From Verrucomicrobiota bacterium (GTDB taxonomy: Bacteria > Verrucomicrobiota > Kiritimatiellia > JAHIZV01): a DNA stretch of 38,760 nucleotides. A program made the position numbers and the translations under genes. Numbering within the stretch: the first letter of the stretch is position 1; each line of letters starts with the position of its first letter. Shown piece by piece: positions 1-8,809 of the stretch. The notes beneath the pieces were generated by a model. It was not told the DNA's origin. It searched no databases and saw only the letters and a list, made by a program, of their open reading frames with translations. Location: contig JAHIZV010000024.1 of NCBI GenBank assembly GCA_018814445.1, positions 1 to 38,760 on the forward strand, in the 5' to 3' direction.

Positions 1-636
<636 letters not shown>

Positions 637-660
637 GAGTTTGGATCTCCGGTAATCAAG

Positions 661-687
661 CGGACGTCGGGTGAAGCCCGGCGTCCG
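661..687 (+). promoter_or_regulatory. stable hairpin in the gap-pgk intergenic region
   Basis: CGGACG (661-666) pairs perfectly with CGTCCG (682-687). After a T-G pair the stem continues with CGGG against CCCG around a 5-nt loop, giving about 11 pairs. No T-run follows, so it does not look like a simple intrinsic terminator. It lies between two cotranscribed glycolytic genes, just before the pgk ribosome site. It could be a processing or mRNA-stability element (inference). Confidence 0.45.
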
Positions 688-709
688 TGCCGGTTCTGCA
701 AGGGGTGTC

Positions 710-1960
710 ATGAACAAGAAGAGCATTCAGGATCTCTCGCTTAAAGGTAAGCGCGTACTCATGCGCGTGGATTTCAATGTTCCGATACAAGACGGCAAAG
801 TGGCCGATGATACGCGTATTGAAGCGGCGCTCCCGACTATCCGTTATGTACTGGAGCAGGGGGCCTCGGTGGTCTTGATGAGTCATCTCGGCAGGCCGAA
901 AGGGAAAGTGAATCCCGAGTTCTCATTGAAGCCGGTTGCGGATCGGCTGGCGGAGGTCATTGATGCGCCGGTTTCTTTCGCCGGCGACTGTGTGGGCAAG
1001 GAAGTGGAGAAAAAGGCGAAGGAATTGAAGCCCGGTGGAATCCTGCTCCTTGAGAATCTGCGCTTCCATTCGGAAGAAGAGGGCAAGCCCAACCTGTCAG
1101 GCGATGAGACTGATGAAGAAAGGGCTGCGGCAAAGGCTGATATGAAGGCGAAGCAGAAGGACTTTGCTGCACAGTTGGCTGATCTAGGCGACGTCTACGT
1201 GAACGATGCTTTCGGAACTGCTCACCGTGCTCACGCCTCGATGGCCGTTGTGACCGATCACTTTGAAGAGCGGGCCGCGGGCTTTCTCCTTGAGAAAGAA
1301 ATAGAATACCTGGGCAGCGCACTGGCGAATCCGGAACGGCCGTTCGTAGCGATCATCGGCGGCGCGAAAATCAGCGGAAAAATTGACGTCATTACCAATC
1401 TCCTGGGGAAAGTGGATTCGCTGCTCATCGGCGGAGGTATGGCCTACACGTTCTACAAAGCGCAGGGCAAGTCCATCGGTGAGTCACTGCTCGAAGAGGA
1501 CAAGGTTGGTCTTGCCGGGGAGATTCTGGCGAAGGCCGAGCAGAGCAGTACTGAACTGTTACTGCCGGTCGACAACGTGATTGCTGACGCGTTCGATGTG
1601 AGCGCCAACACGAAGGTGGTGTCAGCGGACGCCATTCCTGACGGATGGCAGTCGCTCGACATTGGACCGGAAACGCGCAAGATATACTCCGAAAAGATTC
1701 TCGGCGCCAAAACGGTCGTGTGGAACGGACCGATGGGTGTGTTCGAGATGGAGCCTTTTGCGGCCGGCACGTTGGCCGTGGCGCAGGCGTTGGCCGATTC
1801 TGACGCCGTGAGTATCATCGGCGGCGGCGACAGCGTCAGCGCCGTGAATAAAACAGGTTTGGCGGACAAAATGACGCATATCAGCACGGGTGGCGGCGCC
1901 AGTCTCGAGTTTCTCGAGGGAAAGAGCCTGCCGGGTGTTGACGCGCTTTCTGACAAGTAA
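710..1960 (+). CDS. pgk: phosphoglycerate kinase
   Basis: Transfers phosphate from 1,3-bisphosphoglycerate to ADP in glycolysis (cytosol). The protein has 416 residues. The N-terminal substrate motif [12 protein letters not shown] is near residue 20. [20 protein letters not shown] lies mid-protein, and the nucleotide-binding GGGDSVSAV with a [15 protein letters not shown] tail is at the C-terminus. I chose the ATG at 710 over an upstream in-frame GTG at 671. It has an AAGGGG ribosome site at about 700-705, and the conserved N-terminus starts there. Between ENLRFH and [11 protein letters not shown] it carries a Lys/Glu-rich stretch about 20 residues longer than in standard bacterial enzymes, in a surface segment. 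It sits between gap and tpiA. Confidence 0.97.
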   Translation: MNKKSIQDLSLKGKRVLMRVDFNVPIQDGKVADDTRIEAALPTIRYVLEQGASVVLMSHLGRPKGKVNPEFSLKPVADRLAEVIDAPVSFAGDCVGKEVEKKAKELKPGGILLLENLRFHSEEEGKPNLSGDETDEERAAAKADMKAKQKDFAAQLADLGDVYVNDAFGTAHRAHASMAVVTDHFEERAAGFLLEKEIEYLGSALANPERPFVAIIGGAKISGKIDVITNLLGKVDSLLIGGGMAYTFYKAQGKSIGESLLEEDKVGLAGEILAKAEQSSTELLLPVDNVIADAFDVSANTKVVSADAIPDGWQSLDIGPETRKIYSEKILGAKTVVWNGPMGVFEMEPFAAGTLAVAQALADSDAVSIIGGGDSVSAVNKTGLADKMTHISTGGGASLEFLEGKSLPGVDALSDK

Positions 1961-1973
1961 GGAAACAGAACCA

Positions 1974-2744
1974 ATGAGAAAGCCTATTGTTGCCGGCAAC
2001 TGGAAGATGAACAAGAACATCGCCGAGGCGATTGATCTCGTCGAAGCGATCAAGTGTGACCTAGCGCAGACCCGCGAAGTGGAGGTCGTCGTATGCCCTC
2101 CTTTTACGGCTTTGAAAGCGTGCAGTGACGCGATCTCTGATACGGAAATCAGGCTTGGAGCGCAGAATATGCACTGGGAGAAGAACGGCGCGTACACAGG
2201 TGAAATTTCCGCTGAAATGCTGCGCGAGCTCTTCTGCCACTACGTCATCGTGGGACACAGCGAGCGCCGCGAGTATTTCAAAGAGACGGACGAGATTGTG
2301 AACAGGAAAGCCAAAGCCGCGCTTGCCGCGAACCTTCGCCCGATCGTCTGTGTGGGCGAGACGCTGGAACAGCGCGAGTCCGGGCAGACGGAAGAAGTCG
2401 TCACTTCCCAGGTGAAGGGCAGCCTCGCGGACATCGGCGCTGAGAGTATGAAGAGTCTCATCATTGCGTACGAGCCCGTCTGGGCGATCGGAACGGGCAA
2501 GACAGCAACGCCGGAGCAGGCGCAGGAAGTGCACGCTCTCATCCGTAAAGTTCTCGCGAAAATGCTGAATCAGGATGTGGCTGACGGCGTACGGATACAG
2601 TACGGTGGAAGTATGAAACCGTCCAACGCGGCGGAACTGCTTTCGAAACCTGATATCGATGGCGGCTTGATTGGAGGAGCTGCACTGGAAGCCAGTTCCT
2701 TCGTGGATATTGTTCGGGCCGCAAAAGAAGTGGTCGAGGCATAA
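1974..2744 (+). CDS. tpiA: triosephosphate isomerase
   Basis: Interconverts dihydroxyacetone phosphate and glyceraldehyde-3-phosphate. The 256 residues are the normal family length. Visible catalytic elements are Lys in VAGNWKMNKN near residue 10, His in IVGHSERREYF near residue 95, and Glu in AYEPVWAIGTGKTATPEQA near residue 165. The phosphate-binding YGGSMKPSN and GLIGGAAL loops are also present. The ATG at 1974 is chosen because the conserved N-terminus begins there, 13 nt after the pgk stop, with a GGAAA ribosome site. The longer frame reaching back into pgk is not needed. secG follows within 10 nt. Confidence 0.97.
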   Translation: MRKPIVAGNWKMNKNIAEAIDLVEAIKCDLAQTREVEVVVCPPFTALKACSDAISDTEIRLGAQNMHWEKNGAYTGEISAEMLRELFCHYVIVGHSERREYFKETDEIVNRKAKAALAANLRPIVCVGETLEQRESGQTEEVVTSQVKGSLADIGAESMKSLIIAYEPVWAIGTGKTATPEQAQEVHALIRKVLAKMLNQDVADGVRIQYGGSMKPSNAAELLSKPDIDGGLIGGAALEASSFVDIVRAAKEVVEA

Positions 2745-2754
2745 GGGGAAAGTT

Positions 2755-3132
2755 ATGGTAATTTTGCGTTCAGTTCTACTCGCTGTTGAGGCGCTCTGCT
2801 GCCTCCTCCTGATTGCCTTGGTGCTGATTCAGAAGTCGAAGAGTGAAGGTCTCGGGCTGGCTTTTGGAACCGGCATGGGCGAGACGCTCTTCGGTTCCCG
2901 GGCCGGCAATGTGTTGACGAAGGCGACCGTGGTTCTCACGATCCTGTTCCTTGCGAATACACTGTTGTTGGCGGTGATCATCGCCGGACAGAGAGACTCC
3001 TCGCTTATCGAGCAGTCGGCCGGTCCGATCACCGCGCCCGCGCCTGCCGCTCCGGGTGAACTCCCGCCGGGAGTGGAGCCGGGGGCTGCGAATCCCGCTC
3101 CGCTTGGAATTCCTGACGATACCGGACAGTGA
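2755..3132 (+). CDS. secG: preprotein translocase subunit SecG
   Basis: Small accessory subunit of the SecYEG protein-conducting channel in the inner membrane. The protein has 125 residues and two hydrophobic segments (about 3-23 and 55-78). They are joined by the family-typical loop QKSKSEGLGLAFGTGMGETLFGS-like stretch (about 25-47). A Pro/Ala-rich acidic tail follows. The ATG at 2755 lies 10 nt after tpiA with AAGGGGA as ribosome site. tpiA-secG adjacency is common in bacteria. The low-complexity tail of about 45 residues is longer than in E. coli SecG. Confidence 0.92.
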   Translation: MVILRSVLLAVEALCCLLLIALVLIQKSKSEGLGLAFGTGMGETLFGSRAGNVLTKATVVLTILFLANTLLLAVIIAGQRDSSLIEQSAGPITAPAPAAPGELPPGVEPGAANPAPLGIPDDTGQ

Positions 3133-3145
3133 TCTGCACAGGTTA

Positions 3146-4996
3146 ATGATGCGTGTCAAAGCCCATACGGCTGAGATCAGGCGCGCGTTATTTGCTGTCC
3201 TAACGACTTTCTGCATCCTCGGTTGTCGCTCCGGTAGCGACGATACAGTGTCTTCGGATGAAATGGTCTACTACGGAACGACCTCCCGCATCCGCGGTTT
3301 CGACCCCGTAAAGGCAGGTGATGTCGCGTCCTCTATTGCCGCGTCGAAGGTCTATGAGGGGCTGTTTCAGTACGCGTATCTTGACCGGCCGTATCATGTC
3401 GAGCCGCTGCTTGCGGAATCACTTCCATCTGTTTCGGAAGACGGCCTCACTTACACGTTCACAGTCAGAAAGGGGATCTACTTTCAGGACGATCCCTGCT
3501 TTGTCGAAACAGACGGCAAGGGCCGGGAACTGGTTGCCGAAGATTTTGTCTATGCGATCAAGCGGATCTCGGACTTGAAGAACGAGTCGACCGGCTACTG
3601 GGTTTTTAATGATCGCATTGTCGGGCTCGATGAATTCCGCGAGGCGTCGGGAAGTGAAGATCCGACAGACTACACCGTTGCGATTGAAGGGCTCAGTGCT
3701 CTTGATCGTTACACGCTCCAGTTAAAGTTGAAGAGACCGTATCCTCAACTCTTGTGGATTCTGACGATGCACTACGCCTTCGCCGTCCCGCGGGAAGCCG
3801 TGGAGTACTACGGTGACGAGTTTCTTAATCATCCCGTCGGCACAGGGCCGTATATTCTGAAGACCTGGCGTCGGAACTACCGAATCGAGTTTGTGCGCAA
3901 TCCCAAGTGGGTTGAGACCGGGCGAGTGGAGTTGTATCCAGGCAGCACCGATCCTGCCGACGGGGATGCCGGACTCCTTGCTGACATCGGACACCCCCTG
4001 CCGTTCATCGACCGGATCGTCCAGCGTGTGGTGGACGATCCTTCAACGCAATGGCTGATGTTTCTGCAGGGCGAAATCGAGTCATCCGGAATCTCGCGCG
4101 ACAACTGGGACGTGGTCATTACGGACGGAAATAATCTGACAGGCGAACTGAAGGAGCGGGGTATACGGCTTCTCAAGGCGGTTACGCTGGATCTCTATTA
4201 CATCGGGTTTAACATGGACGATCCGATCGTCGGCGCGAGCGACGATCCCGATGCGGACGCAAGGCACAAGAAGCTCCGCCAGGCTCTGACCTGTGCGTTC
4301 AATACGGCGGAATGGATTCGTTTCCACAACGACCGCATCACGCGTCCGACAGGTCCGGTTCCTCCCGGTGTCGCAGGTTACGCGGATAAGGATCCGATGT
4401 TTCCGTTCGATCTCGCGCGTGCACGACAGTTGCTCAGGGACGCGGGTTATCCGGATGGACAGGATCCGGCGACAGGAAGGCGGCTGATTCTTACACTGGA
4501 ACTGGGTTCCGCGCAGAGCCCGGAATTCAGGCAATCGACGGAGTTGTTCGCCAGCTTCATGAACGAGTTGGGCGTCGTTATCGAGGCCAGCTACAACAAC
4601 TGGCCAACCTTCCTCGGGAAGATGGATCGCAGGCAGGCACAGATGTACCGCCTCGGGTGGGTAGCCGACTATCCTGATGCCGAGAACTTCCTCCAGCTGT
4701 TCTACGGTCCGAACAGCTCCCCGGGCCCCAATCACAGCAACTACGTGAATCCCGATTTCGATGCGCTGTATGAGAAGGCGCGTATCATGCAGGACGGTCC
4801 CGAGAGAACTGAACTCTATGCGCGGATGGCCGACATAGTCATTGATGACTGCCCGTGGATATTCACAGCAACCCCGCTGTCATACGGCCTCCACCACGCA
4901 TGGATCAGGAACTACAAACACCACGATTTTCCTTATGGAATGATTAAGTACTATCGGATTGATATGGATAGACGAAAGAAGGAGGACACTCAATGA
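3146..4996 (+). CDS. oppA: peptide ABC transporter, substrate-binding lipoprotein (SBP_bac_5 / OppA-DppA family)
   Basis: Probable extracytoplasmic peptide receptor of the importer encoded by the next genes. The predicted protein has 616 residues. Residues 1-27 form a lipoprotein-type signal (basic start, hydrophobic stretch, ILGC lipobox with Cys27). The mature part has the family 5 features: MVYYGTTSRIRGFDPVKAGD at the N-terminus, the LTYTFTVRKGIYFQDD strand, and a late AQMYRLGWVADYPDAENFL segment. At about 616 residues it is longer than the typical 500-550, partly through a tail and loops near residues 270-300. I start it at tandem ATGs 3146/3149, just after the secG stop, because the signal sequence begins there; the upstream part of the frame lies inside secG. 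Ligand specificity cannot be read from sequence. The gene name is by family. Confidence 0.88.
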   Translation: MMRVKAHTAEIRRALFAVLTTFCILGCRSGSDDTVSSDEMVYYGTTSRIRGFDPVKAGDVASSIAASKVYEGLFQYAYLDRPYHVEPLLAESLPSVSEDGLTYTFTVRKGIYFQDDPCFVETDGKGRELVAEDFVYAIKRISDLKNESTGYWVFNDRIVGLDEFREASGSEDPTDYTVAIEGLSALDRYTLQLKLKRPYPQLLWILTMHYAFAVPREAVEYYGDEFLNHPVGTGPYILKTWRRNYRIEFVRNPKWVETGRVELYPGSTDPADGDAGLLADIGHPLPFIDRIVQRVVDDPSTQWLMFLQGEIESSGISRDNWDVVITDGNNLTGELKERGIRLLKAVTLDLYYIGFNMDDPIVGASDDPDADARHKKLRQALTCAFNTAEWIRFHNDRITRPTGPVPPGVAGYADKDPMFPFDLARARQLLRDAGYPDGQDPATGRRLILTLELGSAQSPEFRQSTELFASFMNELGVVIEASYNNWPTFLGKMDRRQAQMYRLGWVADYPDAENFLQLFYGPNSSPGPNHSNYVNPDFDALYEKARIMQDGPERTELYARMADIVIDDCPWIFTATPLSYGLHHAWIRNYKHHDFPYGMIKYYRIDMDRRKKEDTQ

Positions 4997-5009
4997 GTGA
5001 CTCTTCCGC

Positions 5010-5061
5010 CACCTTTGCCGCTGAACTTAGTCGCCAAACTTCGTCGAGGAATCTTGCTCAT
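5010..5061 (+). repeat. left arm of element A: four 13-nt tandem units
   Basis: Units begin at 5010, 5023, 5036 and 5049. The middle two read GAACTTAGTCGCC and AAACTTCGTCGAG; the outer ones are more degenerate. Minus-strand units of the same consensus form the right arm at 5855-5956. Confidence 0.6.
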
Positions 5062-5087
5062 GCGGTTCTTCTCCCATGGAGGTCCGA

Positions 5088-5987
5088 ATGCTAGCGCACG
5101 AGAAACTCCATGTGTATCAGAAGGCTTTGTCGTTTGTGGGTCGCATGAGCGCGTTCTCATCAGAGTGGCCCAAGCGTCATGCGGTGACCGACCAGTTGGC
5201 GCGTGCTTCGGAGAGCGTGCTCACGAATCTTGCGGAGGCGGCTCGAGCATGGGGGAATGCTCGCAAGGTCCTGAGATTGGACTACGCTCTTGGCTCTTCA
5301 ATAGAGTGTGCAGCGTGCATAGATATAGCAGAGATAAAGGAGTTCGTCCGCAAGGAGGCGGCGGAGGATGAGAAGCGGGCGCTATGCGAGATAACCCGGA
5401 TGCTATTTGGGTTACGAAAAGCGTGGCAAAGGTCGGGTGTCTCTGAATCACGTGAGGAGTATCAGGGGGGCGAGGGTAACTCTTGCTTTCACCATGAGCA
5501 GTTGGATCTCTACCGCGCGTCACTTGATGTTGTCCGTTGGTTGTCAAGGAAGCCGGAAGGCATTGGTCTTTCAGACCGGACCTATCGGCAGCTGGATACT
5601 TCGGTTACCAGCACGGTTCTGAACATCGCTGAGGGCAATGGTCGATTTGCCACGCTAGACAATTGCAGGTTTCTTGATATTGCTCACTCCACCGCCGTGA
5701 GAGCTTCGACGCTAGTTGACCTCCTTTCGGTTCGAGAGAGAATCAACCCGACTGACGCCTTGCTAGGAAAGGACATCCTATTGCGGGTGACGCAGATGCT
5801 GAATTCCATGAGCGCAGTCAAGAAGCGGCAGTATCTGGAAGGCACAGAGACTGGTTCGACGAAGCTCAGCGCCGAAGTTCGCGACAAAGGTTGGGCTCAG
5901 AATCCTGACATTAGCCGGTCGACAAAGTTCAGCGACAAAGTTCGCGACGATGGTTCGGATATGCCGGAGTCATATTTAATTCAGTAA
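5088..5987 (+). CDS. tandem four-helix-bundle protein (two S23/IVS-type domains fused)
   Basis: The 299-residue protein contains two successive copies of the roughly 115-residue four-helix-bundle fold encoded by 23S rRNA intervening sequences (TIGR02436-like). Domain 1 spans about 1-120 (HEKLHVYQKALSFVGRM; QLARASESVLTNLAEAAR). Domain 2 spans about 148-265 (HEQLDLYRASLDVVRW; STVLNIAEGNGRF; RFLDIAHSTAVRA) and keeps the family signature better. Known single-domain members assemble as pentamers; their cellular role is unclear. The start is set by a perfect GGAGG at 5078-5082 five bases before ATG 5088; an ATG at 5076 overlaps that site. The last 45 or so residues are encoded by right-arm 13-mer units, giving repeated STKLSAEVRDKG / STKFSDKVRDDG peptides. 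The stop is one base from the oppB start. Confidence 0.8.
   Translation: MLAHEKLHVYQKALSFVGRMSAFSSEWPKRHAVTDQLARASESVLTNLAEAARAWGNARKVLRLDYALGSSIECAACIDIAEIKEFVRKEAAEDEKRALCEITRMLFGLRKAWQRSGVSESREEYQGGEGNSCFHHEQLDLYRASLDVVRWLSRKPEGIGLSDRTYRQLDTSVTSTVLNIAEGNGRFATLDNCRFLDIAHSTAVRASTLVDLLSVRERINPTDALLGKDILLRVTQMLNSMSAVKKRQYLEGTETGSTKLSAEVRDKGWAQNPDISRSTKFSDKVRDDGSDMPESYLIQ
5855..5956 (-). repeat. right arm of element A: six 13-nt units in two triplets
   Basis: On the minus strand, units at 5918-5956 read GAACCATCGTCGC, GAACTTTGTCGCT and GAACTTTGTCGAC. After a 24-nt gap, a second triplet (5855-5893) follows the same consensus and phase length. The arrays lie inside the 3' end of the four-helix-bundle reading frame, so they are also translated. 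Confidence 0.6.
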
Positions 5988-5988
5988 C

Positions 5989-7380
5989 ATGCTTAGATTC
6001 ATCATCAGAAGAATGTGGCAGATGATACCTACGTTGCTTGGTGTCATCATGATTACGTTCATCCTGTTTAACGTAGTCGGCGGAAGTCCGGCCGCGATGA
6101 CGCTGGGTAAGCATGTCACCCCGCTGGCCCTCGAGGAGTTCGACGAGGTGCGCGGACGGAACAAGCCCCTGTTCGTCGGAAATTGGACGAGTACTCGTGC
6201 TTACGGAAACTTCGATTTCGCGACAACGATAGGAAGCTGGAAATCGGTGGATGGGGCGGACTCCCTGTCAGGTGAAGACAGCGGAGGACTCATTCTGAGA
6301 AAGGACGCGTTGTATCCCGTTCCTTTCGCCTTTCCTCCGCGCGCAAATGCGGCGTACCGCTGGAAGATCCGATACAGGCTGAAAGAGGGGCCGGCTGAAC
6401 TCATGTGGCGGGACGCCTCGACCGCGGAATCCCGGTCTATCGCTCTTGAGCCTTCATCTGACTGGCGAACGGAGTACATCCGTTTCGAAACGGGGGAGCA
6501 TCCCGGCAACCTGGAAATGAAATTCGAATTGTCGGGGAGTGATCTTGAGATCAGCAGGTTGGAGCTGACCAGGAAAACGGCTCATTTCTTCGACTCGCAG
6601 CTCATGTTCTACCTTGCCCAACTGTGTCCACTCGGCATCAGGGACACGGAAGCCGGAGGACGTGTTCTCTATTGGAAGGGAGTGGATCTGGGGACTTCCA
6701 GCAACACGAATCAGCGAGTATCCCGGATGCTTAAAGACGGTATTCTGCCTTCGCTGAGTTTGACGATACCGATCTTCGCTATAGGTCTCGTTCTCTCGGT
6801 CTCGCTGTCGCTCGTGTGCGCGTTCTTCCGCAATCGTCTCATCGACCGTCTTCTCGTTGTGGGTTCTGTCGTCCTGATGAGCGTCAACTACATCATCTGG
6901 ATTGTCGCCATGCAGTATTGGCTGGGCTTCAAGTTGAGCTGGTTCCCGGTATGGGGTTACGAGTCGCCTTACTATCTTGCACTTCCGATTCTCATTGGCG
7001 TAGTCAGCGGCCTCGGCGGCAGCGTCAGGTTCTACCGGACGGTTATGCTTGATGAGATGTACAAAGACTACGTCCGGACCGCATTCGCGAAGGGCGTCAG
7101 CCGTCCAGTCGTTCTCTTCAAGCACGTACTGAAGAACGCCATGATTCCCATCCTGACGAGTTGCGTGATAGCCATTGCCTTCCTTTACACTGGGTCCCTG
7201 CTGCTGGAGAGTTTCTTCGGGATTCCCGGGCTGGGTTACATCGGCATCAACGCGATCAACTCGTCCGATATTGATGTCATCCGCGCGGTCGTGCTGATCG
7301 GGGCCCTGATCTACATGGCGGCGAATCTTCTCACGGACATCTTCTACGCGCTTGTAGACCCGAGAGTGAGGCTGGGATGA
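5989..7380 (+). CDS. oppB: peptide ABC transporter permease, OppB/DppB type, with large periplasmic insertion
   Basis: First membrane subunit of the importer (inner membrane, binding-protein-dependent transport superfamily). It has 463 residues against about 305-340 for the family. The N-terminus MLRFIIRRMWQMIPTLLGVI and first helix are typical. The C-terminal core holds the EAA loop (YVRTAFAKGVSRPVVLFKHV) and the closing ESFFGIPGLGYIGI motif. Between RGRNKPLF (about residue 61) and FDSQLMFYLAQL (about 201), where the first periplasmic loop lies, there is an extra stretch of about 135 residues. It is rich in Trp/Tyr, alternating polar strands and Gly turns, suggestive of a beta-sandwich. No Shine-Dalgarno sequence precedes ATG 5989. 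It overlaps oppC by ATGA at 7377. Confidence 0.92.
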   Translation: MLRFIIRRMWQMIPTLLGVIMITFILFNVVGGSPAAMTLGKHVTPLALEEFDEVRGRNKPLFVGNWTSTRAYGNFDFATTIGSWKSVDGADSLSGEDSGGLILRKDALYPVPFAFPPRANAAYRWKIRYRLKEGPAELMWRDASTAESRSIALEPSSDWRTEYIRFETGEHPGNLEMKFELSGSDLEISRLELTRKTAHFFDSQLMFYLAQLCPLGIRDTEAGGRVLYWKGVDLGTSSNTNQRVSRMLKDGILPSLSLTIPIFAIGLVLSVSLSLVCAFFRNRLIDRLLVVGSVVLMSVNYIIWIVAMQYWLGFKLSWFPVWGYESPYYLALPILIGVVSGLGGSVRFYRTVMLDEMYKDYVRTAFAKGVSRPVVLFKHVLKNAMIPILTSCVIAIAFLYTGSLLLESFFGIPGLGYIGINAINSSDIDVIRAVVLIGALIYMAANLLTDIFYALVDPRVRLG

Positions 7381-8339
7381 GTACTCAGATGGACAACGTC
7401 AGCGCGGAAAGCCGCTCGCTTTGGGGCGATGCCTGGCGCCGTCTGCGGAAGAACCGGCTCGCGCTGTGGTGCCTGGTGGTAGTTGTCATTTATACCGTGA
7501 CCGCGTTCTACGGTGAGGTGCAGTACCGGTACTACCAGTTCAAAGACGAGCAGCCTTCGTATCAGCGTCCGGATCTCGACAGCCAGTATCTTGCCCCGAG
7601 TCTTACGCGGGTGCTGAAGGGTGAGGATAGAGCGGGGCGGAGCGTCGTTAAAGAACTCCTCAGGCATCCATGCGGGACGGATGGACTCGGACGGGATGTG
7701 CTGGCGAGGCTGGTGCAGGGAACCCGTATCGCGTTTCTTGTCGGCATTGTCACGTCTATCATCGCGATACCGATAGGCGTCATCCTGGGCTGTCTCGCCG
7801 GCTATTTCGGCGGGAAAGTCGATGACTTCATCGTATGGCTCTATACCACCATGGCGTCAATCCCCGGCCTGCTCTTCATTCTCGCGATCGCGATGGTCGT
7901 GGGGCAGGGCCTGCTCGGCGTGTATCTGGGTATCGGTTTGACCACGTGGGTTGGTCTATGCCGCCTGATTCGCGGAGAGGTGATAAAGCACAAGAGCAGC
8001 ACCTATGTCACAGCGGCAAGGGCGCTAGGATTGGGGCACGCGCGTATTATCTTCCGGCATATTCTTCCGAATGTGTTCCATATCGTGATCGTAACATTCA
8101 CGATCCGCTTTCCACAGGCGATCAGTACCGAGGTCTTCCTGAGTTTTCTGGGTATCGGCGTTCAGGGAGAGCCTTCATGGGGCATCATGATCAGCAACTC
8201 GCGCCTGCGTCTCTGGCAGGGCGTCTGGTGGGAGATGACGTTTGTGACGATCGCTATTTTCCTGGTTGTGCTTGCGTTTAATCTGCTCGGTGATGCGTTG
8301 AGAGATGCGCTTGATCCTCGGCTTCGGGAAGCCGGGTGA
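7377..8339 (+). CDS. oppC: peptide ABC transporter permease, OppC/DppC type
   Basis: Second membrane subunit of the peptide importer; 320 residues. The N-terminal cytosolic part LWGDAWRRLRKNRLALWCLV leads into the first helix. The family motif HPCGTDGLGRDVLARLVQGTR follows at about 97-117. The EAA loop (YVTAARALGLGHARIIFRHI) comes before the last helices, and the protein ends DALRDALDPRLREAG. It has a longer than usual loop after the first helix (about 46-95: QYRYYQFKDEQPSYQRPD and onward). It starts with a 4-nt overlap with oppB. Its TGA stop lies in the first heptad of the next repeat arm. Confidence 0.95.
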   Translation: MSTQMDNVSAESRSLWGDAWRRLRKNRLALWCLVVVVIYTVTAFYGEVQYRYYQFKDEQPSYQRPDLDSQYLAPSLTRVLKGEDRAGRSVVKELLRHPCGTDGLGRDVLARLVQGTRIAFLVGIVTSIIAIPIGVILGCLAGYFGGKVDDFIVWLYTTMASIPGLLFILAIAMVVGQGLLGVYLGIGLTTWVGLCRLIRGEVIKHKSSTYVTAARALGLGHARIIFRHILPNVFHIVIVTFTIRFPQAISTEVFLSFLGIGVQGEPSWGIMISNSRLRLWQGVWWEMTFVTIAIFLVVLAFNLLGDALRDALDPRLREAG

Positions 8340-8372
8340 ACATCGAACATTAAACATCAAACATCGAACATC
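8338..8372 (+). repeat. left heptad array of element B (5 x 7 nt)
   Basis: Heptads start at 8338, 8345, 8352, 8359 and 8366. Three are exactly GAACATC or differ at one base; the others are AAACATC. The period is exactly 7 with no indels. The oppC TGA (8337-8339) overlaps the first unit. Confidence 0.8.
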
Positions 8373-8374
8373 GA

Positions 8375-8809
8375 ATGGAAGAGGAAATGGAAAGACGGTT
8401 TGACTTGGAAGACAGGCTGTTGGATTTTGCCGCGGAGGTTGTCCGTTTTGCGGAGAAGATAGATCGCTCCATGTCGGGCCGGCATATCGCTGACCAGTTG
8501 ATGCGTGCCGGGACGTCTCCTCTCTTCAACCATGGCGAGGCGGAATCCGCGGAGTCGCAGAGAGATTTCATACATAAGATCAAGCTTTGCCTTAAAGAAC
8601 TCAGGGAAACCCGTCGTGCGATTCGTCTGATTCTGAGGGTTCCGTTGTCCAAAGATGCAGAAAAGGGAGAAGCTCTACTGGATGAAACGAATCAACTGAT
8701 TCGCATATTTGTGGCCAGCATTCGAACAGCCACAGGAAACCTGACAAAAGAGGATACAAGCAATTACACCGTCACCTCTGAACTTCGATGTTCAGAGTTC
8801 GATGTTTGA
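8375..8809 (+). CDS. four-helix-bundle protein (S23/IVS family)
   Basis: The 144-residue, single-domain protein resembles 23S rRNA intervening-sequence proteins. It has the expected helical layout. FDLEDRLLDFAAEVVRFAEKI forms helix 1, ADQLMRAGTSPLFNHGEAESAESQRDFIHKIKLCLKEL-type sequence covers helices 2-3 (about 39-76), and a fourth helix lies near EALLDETNQLIRIFVASIR. The family's usual NxAEG motif is replaced by FNHGEAES. The biochemical role is not known. No ribosome site is visible before ATG 8375; the upstream bases are the left heptad array. The last residues (RCSEFDV) are encoded by the right heptad array. Confidence 0.8.
   Translation: MEEEMERRFDLEDRLLDFAAEVVRFAEKIDRSMSGRHIADQLMRAGTSPLFNHGEAESAESQRDFIHKIKLCLKELRETRRAIRLILRVPLSKDAEKGEALLDETNQLIRIFVASIRTATGNLTKEDTSNYTVTSELRCSEFDV

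Larger units (their letters stand above)
5010..5956. mobile_element. candidate IVS-like element A: tandem four-helix-bundle gene between inverted 13-mer arrays
   Basis: The unit lies between the oppA stop (4996) and the oppB start (5989). Its left side (5010-5061) holds consecutive 13-nt units resembling GAACTTTGTCGCT in plus orientation. Its right side (5855-5893 and 5918-5956) holds six units of the same consensus in minus orientation. The arms thus face each other across the four-helix-bundle gene, so a transcript could fold with the gene in the loop. 23S rRNA intervening sequences (IVSs) that encode S23-type four-helix-bundle proteins are known to be bounded by complementary ends; placing this copy in that class is inference. 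No target-site duplication is evident. Confidence 0.5.

Noticed and set aside
1090-1180. Lys/Glu-rich insertion in phosphoglycerate kinase as a novel domain
   Set aside because: It is only about 20 residues in a surface segment; ordinary length variation is sufficient.
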